Origin: Bacillus sp. DNRA2
GTDB lineage: Bacteria; Bacillota; Bacilli; Bacillales; Cytobacillaceae
DNA: 64,000 bases
Assembly (NCBI RefSeq): GCF_012843265.1
Contig: NZ_JABAIT010000001.1
Coordinates: 310,001 to 374,000, forward strand
Reading direction: 5' to 3'
Below are positions 24,414-33,148 of the stretch, piece by piece. The notes beneath the pieces are model-generated. The model was not told the origin of the DNA. It did no database searches and saw nothing but the letters and a program-made list of their open reading frames with translations. Made by a program: the position numbers and the translations under genes. The first letter of the stretch is position 1; every line of letters begins with the position of its first letter.

Positions 24414-25136
24414 TCATCGAATCACAATGGCTTGGCTGCCCATTTGCTGCCAGGCTTGGATGAAGCTGTCGCGTGGCCATTTTTGATTTTTCTGGCCATA
24501 GGGATTATTGATGATAATATTTTCCGGCTCATACCCCGTAATCACTACGCTATGCATGCTATAGGTAATATCAACGACTCCCTGGGGTGTTTCCCACGTC
24601 TTAAAATCGGAAACAGGCGCGAATGATTTCGTCGTCAAGATCCAAACTGGATTTCCTGCTGCCACTTCATTTAGCAACACATCGAACGGTTGATTGGTTA
24701 AATTAATCACGCGGTCACCAGCATACTTCTCGGCCAGTTCAGCAATCGGCCTATTGTACACGCCAAGTCCGGCGCCGTTCGCCATATCACCAACAAAGCC
24801 GAAATTCGGGTTGCCGTTTTCACCAGTTGGATATTTAAACGGCACCTTGGCAATCTCATCTGCCAACTGATTTTTGCTAACTTCAACGCCTTTATAGCTT
24901 AATAGCATTGCCAGGCTGGTCACCTCGCAGCCACTCTTAAGTTGTGGTGCATCCATTTGATTAAGCAAAGGAACATTAAGGAGGGCCTCCTGGGCGATTT
25001 TGACCTCTTCTGCCGCTTCAATGTTTTCTTCGGAAATATTGAAATACAATTCATCATCCTGAAAAGTCCCGATACTAAAATACACACTGAGTGCAATAAT
25101 TAACATGCCTAAACTGAGTCTTCCAACTTTAGCCAA
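24414..25136 (-). CDS. C39-family (papain-like) peptidase, secreted or anchored
   Basis: 240 residues. An N-terminal hydrophobic helix (about 9-24, LGMLIIALSVYF) acts as signal or anchor. The C39-like domain begins LLNVPLLNQMDAPQLKSGCEVTSLAMLL with catalytic Cys70; His195 is in YSMHSVVITGYE, and the third position lies in INNPYG. B. subtilis YvpB is a comparable protein. Such proteins are single cysteine peptidases or peptidase-like enzymes outside the cell; there is no bacteriocin gene nearby. I chose TTG 25136, six to seven bases after GGGGGAG, over TTG 25151. Confidence 0.85.
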   Translation of the reverse strand: MAKVGRLSLGMLIIALSVYFSIGTFQDDELYFNISEENIEAAEEVKIAQEALLNVPLLNQMDAPQLKSGCEVTSLAMLLSYKGVEVSKNQLADEIAKVPFKYPTGENGNPNFGFVGDMANGAGLGVYNRPIAELAEKYAGDRVINLTNQPFDVLLNEVAAGNPVWILTTKSFAPVSDFKTWETPQGVVDITYSMHSVVITGYEPENIIINNPYGQKNQKWPRDSFIQAWQQMGSQAIVIR

Positions 25137-25241
25137 ATGACTCTCCCCCAAAACTCATTTTTAAAAAGGAGTCTGTCAAAATCTATACTTTACTAAAATA
25201 TTATTATACCAAAAAATCAATCATGCTGCTTGCGAAATTCC

Positions 25242-25270
25242 AAAACGAAAGGGCCTCATTGCTGAGACCC
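25242..25270 (-). terminator. Terminator after the first azoreductase gene
   Basis: On the minus strand GGGTCTCA and TGAGGCCC form the stem, followed by TTTCGTTTTG, 12 bases after the stop. Confidence 0.7.
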
Positions 25271-25282
25271 ATTCATTACCAC

Positions 25283-25948
25283 TTATGATAAAATTAAATT
25301 CTCTTGAGCTGTCATTTGTTTTGCTGCCAATCTAGCTTCCGCTTTCGCAGCCTCAACGATTTCGTTTACCTGCTTCGGAAAATAATCAAAGCCCTCTGCA
25401 ACCACTGTTTCCATCACGTCGATGCCTAAGAAACGAAGCGCAATTTTTAAATAGCGGTCGCCAGATTCTAGCTCTGCCATTGGGGTATTTTTATATAATC
25501 CACCTCGAGTTTGGATGTGAAGTGCCTTTTTGCCAGTTAACGCACCCTTTGCTCCCTCAGGCGTATAATTGAACGTCTTACCTGACACAAATAGATTGTC
25601 CAAATATTGCTTGATTACTGGTGGTGAGCTTAAATTCCATATTGGTGATATGAACACATAATAATCATAAGCAACAAATTCGTCAGCAACAGCATGCATC
25701 GCCATGTATTTTTCACGTTCGATTTCCGGAAGTTCATCAAGCTTATAGCCATAACCGCCAATCTTGCCGCGTGCTGATACTAAATCAGCATCCATTTTCG
25801 GAAGGTCTGCTTCAAATAAATCAAGTCGTTTTATTTCCGCATCAGGCTGAGCCTCGAGGAATGCTTCAAGAAAAGCCTCGCCAATTTGGAGCCCTTTAGA
25901 CTTTTCTAAGCCCTTGGGATTAGCAGTTATATAAAGTAATTTTGTCAA
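25283..25948 (-). CDS. azoR: FMN-dependent NADH-azoreductase
   Basis: 221 residues, flavodoxin-like fold. TKLLYITANPKGLEKSKGLQIGEAFLEAF is the N-terminal phosphate-binding strand-loop of AzoR, YVFISPIWNLSSPPVIKQYLDNLFVSGKTFNYT the flavin/dimer region, and HIQTRGGLY the third flavin loop. AzoR enzymes reduce quinones and azo compounds by two electrons, protecting thiols from quinone stress. TTG 25948 is preferred as start because it aligns with MARLLYVTVNPKK of the second AzoR at 44.3-45.0 kb; ATG 25966 is possible. A solitary gene. Confidence 0.9.
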   Translation of the reverse strand: MTKLLYITANPKGLEKSKGLQIGEAFLEAFLEAQPDAEIKRLDLFEADLPKMDADLVSARGKIGGYGYKLDELPEIEREKYMAMHAVADEFVAYDYYVFISPIWNLSSPPVIKQYLDNLFVSGKTFNYTPEGAKGALTGKKALHIQTRGGLYKNTPMAELESGDRYLKIALRFLGIDVMETVVAEGFDYFPKQVNEIVEAAKAEARLAAKQMTAQENLILS

Positions 25949-25966
25949 AACTATCATTCCCATCAT

Positions 25967-26370
25967 TAAAATAATTACTTTTTTATTATATAAAAATAAA
26001 GAAAGAGTTACGGAATGAACAAATTACGATTTTTCTAACCTTCTGTGTCAGAATTGCCATTTTTAAACAAAAAAAAGAAGCTGGCCATCGGGGCCAGCTC
26101 ATCCATAATAGAGAGGTTTTAAAAAAAAACTAGAAAACAGAAAGATTTGTTACATCAGTACAACCTAAAAATCGGGGTCCTTAATCATTCGATTTTTAGA
26201 AAGAAGGCTTTTCCGAACCTTCAATATATCAGTTGAGTTATGCTTGATTGGGTGGAAGCTGCGTTGGCAACTCCGCGTCTTACCTTGTCTTAATCTTACT
26301 CAACACCTGTGTAGATATTATGTGGAACTTATGTGGAAGTTATGAAGATTAGATTAGTGTTATGTTTATT
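25967..26370. other. Gene-free stretch with several hairpins, possible small RNA
   Basis: No protein gene seen. A strong minus-strand terminator-like hairpin (GAGCTGGCC/GGCCAGCTTC then T8, at 26068-26100) has no gene directly before it. Upstream on the same strand lie two more hairpins: CTAAAAATCG/CGATTTTTAG (26167-26201) and GAAGGTTCGG...CCTTC (26202-26222). Next to them, 26318-26350 is a threefold 11-bp tandem repeat (TTATGTGGAAC, TTATGTGGAAG, TTATGAAGATT). This could be a minus-strand small RNA of about 250 nt, or a long 3' tail of the lactonase transcript. Confidence 0.35.
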
Positions 26371-26496
26371 TGATTTCCACTCCGGGAGCTTCGCTTTCCG
26401 CGGGCGGTGCGGGGAGCCTCCTCGGCGCAAAGCGCCTGCGGTGTCTCCCCATGCCCTTTGCTCCCGCAGGAGTCTTCGCTCCCTCCGCTCCAATCA
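26371..26496. repeat. GC-rich palindromic Bacillus-type intergenic repeat (family R2)
   Basis: About 125 bp, much richer in G+C than the neighbourhood, bounded by TGATTTCCACTCC and GCTCCAATCA. Internally GGGAGCTTCGCTTTCCGCGG, GGTGCGGGGAGCCTCC and GGAGTCTTCGCTCCC form nested complementary arms. I recognise it as a repeat seen between genes in many Bacillus genomes; no copy has an ORF or transposase. It lies just after the lactonase stop codon. Confidence 0.7.
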
Positions 26497-26508
26497 AAAA
26501 AACATAAA

Positions 26509-27564
26509 TCAGCTCCGTTTAAATTTTACACAAACAGGGCTTGGGACTTTGATATTTGCTTCCAATAAGCTAAGTTTGCCACTGATTGAATCTCTAGAAA
26601 AAACGGTAAGATTATTAGATTCTTGGTTTGCAGCAACAATAAATTGCTCACTTGGGTCAAGCGCGAAATCACGAGGCCAGTCGCCCTCCGTTCCCACAAA
26701 CTCGATAAGACTAAGCAAATTCGATTCCTCATCAATCGCAAAAACAGCAATACTATTATGCCCGCGATTTCCAGCATAAAGAAATTTCCCGTCACTTGTC
26801 ACATGGATCGCGCTGCCCTGATTGTTTTCGGTAAAATCAGCCGGTAGAGTGGAAATCGCTTGGCGTTGCGTAAATTGACCAGAATTTGCATCATACTCTA
26901 GTACGAGGACTTCAGAGCTAAACTCGGTCATGACATAAGCCATTCGTTGATTTGGATGAAAAGCAAGATGGCGCGGTCCGCTGCCGGGTTTTACCGCCAA
27001 ACTGCTCACTTTTATTAACTCTCCTCCAGACAGCTTGTAGGTCAAAATTTGATCAATTCCCAATTCAACAACCACAAGATAATTCTCATCTGGAGTAAAT
27101 CCGGCAAAGTGGGTGTGGGCCTTTTCCTGGCGCGGGTCTGGACCAGAACCTTCGTGCCGGGCAACAGCACAGTCTTGGTTAATCACTCCGGTTTCAGCAT
27201 TAACTGTATAGGCCTCAACCGTTCCTTTATGATAATTAGCGGTTAAAACCGTTTGATTTTTGCGATCAACACTAACGTGGCAAGGTACCGCTCCTTCAGA
27301 AAGTTGCTGATTAATTTTCGTCAGTTCGCCTGTCTCGTGATTCACTGAAAAAGACGCAACGCCACCCTGTTCGCCTTCTTTAGCTACGGAAAATAAAAAT
27401 CGTTCATCGTCTGATAGATTGACATAGGTTGGATTTTCAAGCTTTGCAACCGGTTTAATTGCGCCGATTTTACCTGACTTACTATCTAACTTAAACGAAT
27501 AAATTCCTTCGCTCTCGCCTTTTGTATATGTACCGATATATCCAGTAAAGTTTGCTTGATTCAT
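26509..27564 (-). CDS. Lactonase-family beta-propeller protein (6-phosphogluconolactonase type)
   Basis: 351 residues, seven-bladed propeller of the Pgl/YkgB family (PF10282), no signal peptide. Repeats of the type G-x-GPRHLAFHPNQRMAYV, HVTSDGKFLYAGNRGHNSIAVF and FALDPSEQFIVAANQESNNLTVF are spaced about 50 residues apart; ARHEGSGPDPRQEKAHTHF holds the conserved His/Arg active-site residues. The probable reaction is hydrolysis of 6-phosphogluconolactone in the oxidative pentose phosphate pathway, although some members act on other lactones. The ATG follows TAGGAGG by eight bases. Monocistronic. Confidence 0.88.
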   Translation of the reverse strand: MNQANFTGYIGTYTKGESEGIYSFKLDSKSGKIGAIKPVAKLENPTYVNLSDDERFLFSVAKEGEQGGVASFSVNHETGELTKINQQLSEGAVPCHVSVDRKNQTVLTANYHKGTVEAYTVNAETGVINQDCAVARHEGSGPDPRQEKAHTHFAGFTPDENYLVVVELGIDQILTYKLSGGELIKVSSLAVKPGSGPRHLAFHPNQRMAYVMTEFSSEVLVLEYDANSGQFTQRQAISTLPADFTENNQGSAIHVTSDGKFLYAGNRGHNSIAVFAIDEESNLLSLIEFVGTEGDWPRDFALDPSEQFIVAANQESNNLTVFSRDSISGKLSLLEANIKVPSPVCVKFKRS

Positions 27565-27699
27565 TAGTTGTACCTCCTAAGCGTATGTTTCATTATTATA
27601 GCAATCCTGTTTTGATTTTTAAAATTAGAACGAAAATAGCATGAACTCCATTTTGTGTGACATAGATTAGAGTATCTTTAGACAAAGGAATGTTCGCAC

Positions 27700-28323
27700 A
27701 TGCTGAAACAGATGATTTATTATCTGATTGGGCTGTCCATCGCCTGTTTAGGGGTGAGCTTGATTATTCACTCCGGGGTAGGGGCAGGACCGTGGGATAT
27801 CGTGAATATTGGTTTAACTGAGAAGGTTGGCTTAACTCTTGGGACGTGGATGGCGTTGTTTCAGGCCTTCTTTTTGTTCGTAAATGCGGCTCTGTTAAAA
27901 AAACGGCCAGAATTTGCGGCATTTATTACGCTTGTAATCTGGGGCCTCTTCATCGATTTCTGGATGGAAATCATCTTTAAGGATGTTGATTTAAGCGCGG
28001 CTGCTCCCCTTGAAAAATGGGGTGTCTTTATTGGCGGAGTGGTATTAATCGGCATGGGGGTAGGTGTTTACTTGACCTCGAACCTTCCGAAAATGCCTTA
28101 TGATGGAACGATGGTGGCCTTGAGTAAAAAGTTCAATATCAGCTTTACTATTTCGCGCACGTTTTTAGAGGGCACAGCAGTTTTGTTAAGCTTTGTAGTC
28201 GGCGGTTCTGTTGGTGTCGGAGTGGGGACCATTATTATTTTTCTGATCATTGGTCAGCTGATTCAATTTTTCCATAAGCTTTCGATGAGCGTGTTTCATG
28301 GAAAGATTAACTTTATTGTTTGA
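27700..28323 (+). CDS. YczE/YyaS/YitT-family membrane protein
   Basis: 207 residues with five membrane helices (about 4-24, 47-67, 73-90, 103-124, 160-190). Hallmarks are SLIIHSGVGAGPWDIVNIGL in the first loop and SNLPKMPYDGTMVALSKKF in the middle, repeated internal motifs of this family. Function is not established; in B. subtilis YczE is needed for some secondary-metabolite synthesis. It may be cotranscribed with gabT, which begins 72 bp downstream without an intervening terminator, so it could belong to the GABA unit; this is inference. Confidence 0.85.
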   Translation: MLKQMIYYLIGLSIACLGVSLIIHSGVGAGPWDIVNIGLTEKVGLTLGTWMALFQAFFLFVNAALLKKRPEFAAFITLVIWGLFIDFWMEIIFKDVDLSAAAPLEKWGVFIGGVVLIGMGVGVYLTSNLPKMPYDGTMVALSKKFNISFTISRTFLEGTAVLLSFVVGGSVGVGVGTIIIFLIIGQLIQFFHKLSMSVFHGKINFIV

Positions 28324-28395
28324 ATCGGAGTCTGTAGTGATTTTTATAAAAATAAAAATAGTATTAGGAAGTAAAATTTCTTGGAGGTGAGGGTG

Positions 28396-29754
28396 ATGGA
28401 ACGGAAATTTGTAAAGCAGCAAACCTCCGTACCAGGACCGAAATCATTAGAAATATTAGTGCGGCGGAAGCAATTTGTCCCTAAGGGCATTAGTAATAAC
28501 AGCGCAGCTTTTGTGAAAAGGGCAAATGGGGCGTTGGTTGAGGATGTGGATGGAAACACCTATATTGATTTTGCCGGCGCAATTGGAACGCTGAATGTCG
28601 GTCATGCCCATCCGAAGGTGGTAAGTGCGCTCCACGAGCAAGTAAACGATTTTATTCATACCGGCTTTAATGTGATGATGTATGAATCGTATATTGATTT
28701 GGCTGAGCGGTTGTGTGGACTTGCACCTGGTGCTTTTCCAAAGCAGGCGGCATTTTTTAACAGTGGGGCGGAGGCGGTTGAAAATGCAGTGAAACTTGCC
28801 CGGAAATTTACAAAACGCCAAGGCGTTATTGCTTTTACAAGAGGTTTTCACGGACGGACGTTACTGGCGATGACGATGACAAGCAAGGTCAAACCGTATA
28901 AGTTTGGCTTTGGGCCGTTTGCTCCGGAAATCTACAAGGCACCCTATCCGTATCCATTTCGTCGTCCGGAGGGGATGACGGAGCAGCAATATAACAAGAT
29001 GATGATTGAACAATTTGAACAATTTCTGCTCGCTGAGGTGGCACCGGAAACAATTGCTGCTGTTGTGATGGAACCGATTCAAGGTGAGGGAGGGTTTATT
29101 GTTCCGAGCGTCGAATTTGTTCAAAGAGTCCGTGCGATATGCGATCAATATGGAATCTTGTTTATCGCCGACGAAATTCAAACCGGCTTTGCACGAACAG
29201 GCAAGTACTTCGCAATTGATCATTTTGGTGTTGTGCCCGACATGATTACTGTTTCTAAATCGCTCGGTGCAGGTGTCCCAATTAGTGGTGTCATCGGCCG
29301 AACTGAAATTATGGAGGCAGCAGATGTTGGCGAAATCGGGGGGACCTATTGTGGAAGTCCGCTGGGTTGTCGGGCGGCTTTAGCTGTGTTGGACATTATT
29401 GAGTCTGAAAAGCTTAATGACCGCGCGCAAGTGTTAGGGGAGCGAGTCCGCACGAAAATGACTGCGCTTAGTGGGAAGTTAGAGCAAATCGGTGATATTC
29501 GTGGGTTGGGTGCGATGTGGGCAATGGAAATCGTGAACGGGGCATCGAACAAAACCCCTAATAAAGCAGCTGTTAGTAAAATTATTAAGACGGCTGGTGA
29601 GCGAGGCTTATTGATTTTAAGTGCCGGCCTGTACAGTAATGTGATCCGAATTTTGATGCCGTTAACGATTTCCGATGCTGAGCTTGACGAGGGCTTGGCG
29701 ATTTTGGTAGATGCCGTTACAACAGTACTTTCACAAGAGGATTTGGCTCATTAG
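28396..29754 (+). CDS. gabT: 4-aminobutyrate aminotransferase (class III)
   Basis: 452 residues, class-III PLP aminotransferase: NSGAEAVENAVKLAR (PLP phosphate), FTRGFHGRTLLAMTMTSK, PIQGEGGFIVP, LFIADEIQTGFARTGK (Asp259) and SKSLGAGVPISG with the Schiff-base Lys288. The bacillar 4-aminobutyrate--2-oxoglutarate subgroup is the likely assignment because a succinate-semialdehyde dehydrogenase gene follows 44 bp on: GABA to succinate semialdehyde to succinate. ATG 28396 has GGAGGTG nine bases upstream. No GabR-type regulator is adjacent. Confidence 0.88.
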   Translation: MERKFVKQQTSVPGPKSLEILVRRKQFVPKGISNNSAAFVKRANGALVEDVDGNTYIDFAGAIGTLNVGHAHPKVVSALHEQVNDFIHTGFNVMMYESYIDLAERLCGLAPGAFPKQAAFFNSGAEAVENAVKLARKFTKRQGVIAFTRGFHGRTLLAMTMTSKVKPYKFGFGPFAPEIYKAPYPYPFRRPEGMTEQQYNKMMIEQFEQFLLAEVAPETIAAVVMEPIQGEGGFIVPSVEFVQRVRAICDQYGILFIADEIQTGFARTGKYFAIDHFGVVPDMITVSKSLGAGVPISGVIGRTEIMEAADVGEIGGTYCGSPLGCRAALAVLDIIESEKLNDRAQVLGERVRTKMTALSGKLEQIGDIRGLGAMWAMEIVNGASNKTPNKAAVSKIIKTAGERGLLILSAGLYSNVIRILMPLTISDAELDEGLAILVDAVTTVLSQEDLAH

Positions 29755-29798
29755 AACCAGGATTTATGGCAATCAATGGAGATGGAGGAATGGGGTCT

Positions 29799-31238
29799 AT
29801 GAAGGTTTATCCAATGTATTTAAATGGGAATTGGCAAGGACGTGAAGCGGGTGAACTTACTAAGGTAGTGAACCCGGCTACGCAAGAGGTAATCGGCGCT
29901 GTTCCTACTGGAGGTGGGGCAGAAGCCAGAGCCGCAGTTGATGCTGCTTCTGCAGCCTTTAAGGGTTGGGCGAAGCGTACAGCTGAGGATCGCTATAAAA
30001 TTTTAATGAAATGGCATTATTTAATAGATGAAAATAAAGAAGAGATTGCTAGAATCATGACGACGGAGCAGGGAAAGCCGTTGTCCGAAGCGCTCGGTGA
30101 GGTCAATTACGCCAACGGCTTTATTTCCTGGTTTGCTGAGGAAGGCAAGCGCGTCTATGGTGAAACGATTCCGGCATCTGCACCAAACAAGCGGATTCTT
30201 GTGCGCAAGGAGCCGGTTGGGGTGATTGCGGCGATTACGCCGTGGAATTTCCCAGCAGCAATGATTACGAGAAAGGTTGCTCCGGCGCTTGCCGCTGGTT
30301 GTACCGCAGTAGTGAAACCTGCTAGCCAAACCCCGCTTACTGCTTTGAAACTTGCAGAGTTGGCTCATGAAGCTGGAATTCCGGCCGGAGTGTTGAATGT
30401 CATTACTGGGAAATCAGGTGAGATCGGTCAAGCGTGGTTAAGCGACCCTCGCGTCACGAAAATTACCTTTACAGGCTCAACAGAAGTCGGCAAAACGTTG
30501 ATGAGAGGTGCAGCTGAGAATGTGAAGAAGATTTCACTGGAGCTCGGCGGGAATGCACCGTTCATTGTCATGGAAGATGCTAATCTAGAGAAGGCTGCTG
30601 TCGGACTATTGCAATCAAAATTCCGCAACGCTGGGCAAACTTGTATTTGTACCAACCGCGTATATGTGCAAAGAAGTGTTGCACCGCAATTTGTTGAGGT
30701 TTTTCAAAAGGAATTGGCTAAGCTTGTAGTTGGTAATGGTTTGGAAGCTGGTGTCGATATCGGCCCATTAATCGATGGGGCAGCTTTAGCTAAGGTAGAA
30801 GGTTTTATTGATGATGTTCAGAAAAAAGGCGGGAAAGTAAGCTATGTTGGAATGCTTCCGGATAGCGCTGGAGGAGGCTATTTTTATCCTCCGACCATTT
30901 TAACCGGAGTAACCGATGATATGGATTGTATGAAAGATGAGATTTTCGGTCCACTTGCCCCAATCACGACATTTGAAACAGAAGAAGAGGTCATTGCCCG
31001 TGCCAATGATTCGAGATTTGGCTTGGCGGCATACGTTTATACCAATGATTTGAGTCGCTCGTTCCGAATTACCGAGGCACTTGAATACGGGATTATTGGC
31101 CTAAATGACGCCCTCCCATCCATCCCGCAAGCGCCATTTGGCGGCTACAAGGAAAGCGGCCTCGGCCGAGAAGGTGGTCACTACGGCATCGATGAATTTT
31201 TAGAAATAAAGTATATTTCGATAGGTTTGGAGATTTAG
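29799..31238 (+). CDS. gabD: Succinate-semialdehyde dehydrogenase, NAD(P)-dependent
   Basis: 479 residues from ATG 29799 (ATG 29790 and 29766 are in frame; GGAGATGGAGG at 29778 favours 29799). Aldehyde dehydrogenase fold: TPWNFPAAMITRK, VVKPASQTPLTAL, FTGSTEVGKTL, catalytic Glu248 in LELGGNAPF and Cys282 in NAGQTCICTNR, the GQTC-x-C pattern typical of GabD. FGGYKESGLGREGGHYGIDEFLEIKYISIGL closes the protein. It oxidises succinate semialdehyde to succinate, the second step of GABA use. Confidence 0.9.
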   Translation: MKVYPMYLNGNWQGREAGELTKVVNPATQEVIGAVPTGGGAEARAAVDAASAAFKGWAKRTAEDRYKILMKWHYLIDENKEEIARIMTTEQGKPLSEALGEVNYANGFISWFAEEGKRVYGETIPASAPNKRILVRKEPVGVIAAITPWNFPAAMITRKVAPALAAGCTAVVKPASQTPLTALKLAELAHEAGIPAGVLNVITGKSGEIGQAWLSDPRVTKITFTGSTEVGKTLMRGAAENVKKISLELGGNAPFIVMEDANLEKAAVGLLQSKFRNAGQTCICTNRVYVQRSVAPQFVEVFQKELAKLVVGNGLEAGVDIGPLIDGAALAKVEGFIDDVQKKGGKVSYVGMLPDSAGGGYFYPPTILTGVTDDMDCMKDEIFGPLAPITTFETEEEVIARANDSRFGLAAYVYTNDLSRSFRITEALEYGIIGLNDALPSIPQAPFGGYKESGLGREGGHYGIDEFLEIKYISIGLEI

Positions 31239-31244
31239 TGTTCG

Positions 31245-31273
31245 GCCCCGTTCTCTTTTTCGGACGGGGTTTT
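31245..31273 (+). terminator. Terminator of the gab unit
   Basis: GCCCCGT and ACGGGGT(T) with a pyrimidine-rich loop, followed by TTTTGG. Confidence 0.75.
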
Positions 31274-31279
31274 GGCTTA

Positions 31280-31400
31280 TTGTCTAGCTCAGGCGCCATC
31301 GGCTCGAGGTCACAAGCCAATCCGTCCAGAAGGTAAAAGGCAACCTTCCGGCCGGCTCGTCTTGTGCTTGTCGCCGATATGCGGGCGCCTTGCGCTTTTC
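31280..31400. repeat. GC-rich Bacillus-type repeat, family R1, copy 1
   Basis: 120 bp from TGTCTAGCTC to GCGCTTTTC. Internal landmarks GGCGCCATCGGCTCGAGGTC, CAAGCCAATCCGTCC, CCTTCCGGCCGGCTCGTCTT and CTTGTCGCCGAT are shared with the two copies at 39.6-39.9 kb. Complementary arms (GGCGCC at both ends; CCGTCCAGAAGG/CCTTCCGG) would fold it. No ORF of its own; it separates gabD from the MoaD-like gene. Confidence 0.75.
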
Positions 31401-31476
31401 TTTATAATAATATTAAAATAGTGACAACTCTACTTTTTGATTTTAATATGAAAATAGAACGAAAGGAGCGATGAGG

Positions 31477-31749
31477 GTGCAGGTGAAGGTATTTGCAAAC
31501 CTCCGCGAGATTTGCGGCGGGGTTACAGTAGAAGTCAAGCCAAATGGCGAACGGGTAATCGATGTGCTAGATACGATGATTGAAATGTTTCCAGACTTGC
31601 ATGATGAAATATTTACCGAAGATAAGACACTTAAGCCGTTCGTCCACGTGTATGTGAACGGTCGAAATATCGTTCACGGTGAAGGTTTATTTAGTGTTGT
31701 TAAGGAAACGGATCAGTTTGCGCTCTTTCCTCCGGTCGCGGGTGGATAA
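31477..31749 (+). CDS. MoaD/ThiS-like ubiquitin-fold sulfur carrier
   Basis: 90 residues with a beta-grasp fold: QVKVFANLREICGG at the start, HVYVNGRNIVHGEG, DQFALFPPVAGG at the C terminus. The terminal Gly-Gly is the adenylated and thiocarboxylated tail of MoaD-type carriers that place sulfur on the pterin of Mo/W cofactors. I chose GTG 31477, eight bases from AAAGGAG; ATG 31471 is only two bases from it. The nearby MoeB/ThiF-like enzyme and tungsten-type oxidoreductase suggest a carrier dedicated to the tungstopterin, which is inference. Confidence 0.85.
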   Translation: MQVKVFANLREICGGVTVEVKPNGERVIDVLDTMIEMFPDLHDEIFTEDKTLKPFVHVYVNGRNIVHGEGLFSVVKETDQFALFPPVAGG

Positions 31750-31797
31750 TGATGATACAGTCTGCTGCGTATAGTTGTTGGTCAGGTTGCTCACGCG

Positions 31798-32082
31798 ATG
31801 ATTAGCCGTGATTTGGAATTTCGTGGCATCAATCGGCGTCATTTGGAGTTGTATTTTGAAGAGCTTGGAGGAAAGCGGCTGGGTTCCGAGGCGGTTGATT
31901 CGTTTCCTATTTTGTTTGTTGGCGATGGTTGGGAAGGCCATATTGTAAGTGAAAAGGAACTGGCGTTTACGGCAGTGTTTAAGGTGAATGCTGTAAAGAT
32001 AAGGTTTGTTGCCGAAGATGAAGTGGCCCTTACTGAGCTCTTGAAAAAATATCGGTATAAAACGACGAGGGTGGGGGGCTAA
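31798..32082 (+). pseudogene. Small GG-tailed protein of the AOR cluster, N-terminal frameshift likely
   Basis: 94 residues from ATG 31798, unrecognised: two alpha/beta-like stretches (RRHLELYFEELGGKRLGS; FPILFVGDGWEGHIVSEKE), ending RVGG. No ribosome site precedes this ATG, and the frame stays open upstream to 31756 with plausible protein sequence (LLRIVVGQVAHA) but no start. In another frame ATG 31749/31752 overlaps the MoaD-like stop (TAATG), a typical coupled start, and ends at 31802. One indel between 31755 and 31797 would join the two into a protein of about 109 residues. Either a recent frameshift, a sequencing error, or a shorter product from 31798. The GG end recalls ubiquitin-like tails but may be chance. 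Confidence 0.5.
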
Positions 32083-32140
32083 GTGATTGCTTGTTTATGC
32101 ACTCTGTCTCGCGGTTTGGAAGAGCGTAGTTTCATAGTTA

Positions 32141-32181
32141 GTCGAGGGATAGATTGCTTGTAAAGCGCCCTCGGCTTTTTT
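32141..32181 (+). terminator. Terminator after the MoaD-like unit
   Basis: GTCGAGGG (32141-32148) pairs with CCCTCGGC (32168-32175), one G-U, then TTTTTTA. It overlaps the stop codon of the convergent NERD gene. Confidence 0.7.
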
Positions 32182-33148
32182 ATTTTTCCGGAAACGGGAA
32201 ATAAATTCGACCTTTATTAGTGCCTTGTTGCTGAAGGTTCATGGAGTTGAGGATGCGGGTTGCCTGATGGCGTGATTCCAAACATACTTGATCTCTAAAC
32301 TGTTTATTGGTAATGGTTGGTTCAAAGAGCAAAAAGTAATCAAAGATTTTTTGCTCATGTGTATTTTTTGATATATATCCACATTGTTGGCAATTCCATT
32401 TTCCGTATGTATATATCATTGGGCGCTTTAAACATTGAGTGCATTGGATTCCAGGTAATAGATCTGTTGGAGGGATATTGAAACGAGATAAAATATCAAA
32501 TTCAATTGGAATATTATGTTTTAGTATATATTTTCCAAGTCGTCTTCGATCCTTGTGTGATATGTACTCCGTTTTATACATATTTTCAAAATAGCGAATT
32601 TTTTCATTTGCATTAATACATCTGCATAATTTCCAATAATTATTTGAAGAGCCGGTAACCTTTTTGATTAGTGCATTATTGTTTGAAAGTACCACTAGGG
32701 TTTCAATTGGAATTGGTGGAAGTTTTCGATTCTCCATCCATTTCATCAGCTGAAATTTTTGTTCGTTGACTTGTGCAAAAGGGTCATCGTAACCATAAGT
32801 TTTACCATCGACATTTTGAATTAATTGCCCTTTTGCTGAGTCAAATTCTAATTCTCCTCTAAGATTTTTGATTTCAATAATCAATATAAAGAAGTTTGAT
32901 AATATTAATGTATCAATTTGGAACTTCCGCTCATTATTTGATAGTCTAATTCCTGGAATAATATCATAATAATCTTGATTTAATGAGCTTAAATGATAGT
33001 CTAATGATTTCTCACCATAGAACCCTGACATTTTCCTTCTGAGGAGGGCTTTAATATCAGGTATTCGAGGATGGAATTCGGAAATATTCCGCAGTAATGC
33101 CTCACATTTTTGTGCTTCAATCGGGACTTCACGTTGGGATAAGAACAT
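32180..33148 (-). CDS. NERD-domain (nuclease-related) protein with zinc ribbon
   Basis: 322 residues. Residues about 44-165 are a NERD domain: GEKSLDYHLSSL, then FQIDTLILSNFFILIIEIKN with the D-x(n)-E-x-K pattern of the restriction-endonuclease-like fold, and PFAQVNEQKFQLMKWM. Near 236-258 a zinc ribbon (CTQCLKRP ... CQQCGY) is followed by a winged-helix-like end. The architecture points to DNA or RNA processing, function unknown. It is unrelated to the tungsten-enzyme genes on either side and may be a later insertion. No convincing ribosome site stands before ATG 33148. Confidence 0.85.
   Translation of the reverse strand: MFLSQREVPIEAQKCEALLRNISEFHPRIPDIKALLRRKMSGFYGEKSLDYHLSSLNQDYYDIIPGIRLSNNERKFQIDTLILSNFFILIIEIKNLRGELEFDSAKGQLIQNVDGKTYGYDDPFAQVNEQKFQLMKWMENRKLPPIPIETLVVLSNNNALIKKVTGSSNNYWKLCRCINANEKIRYFENMYKTEYISHKDRRRLGKYILKHNIPIEFDILSRFNIPPTDLLPGIQCTQCLKRPMIYTYGKWNCQQCGYISKNTHEQKIFDYFLLFEPTITNKQFRDQVCLESRHQATRILNSMNLQQQGTNKGRIYFPFPEK

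Noticed and set aside
26333-26779. Plus-strand frame of 148 codons
   Set aside because: It begins in the tandem-repeat zone, runs through the GC-rich R2 repeat and continues antisense to the lactonase gene.
31093-31320. Minus-strand frame of 75 codons across the end of gabD
   Set aside because: Shadow of gabD and of the R1 repeat; no start signal.
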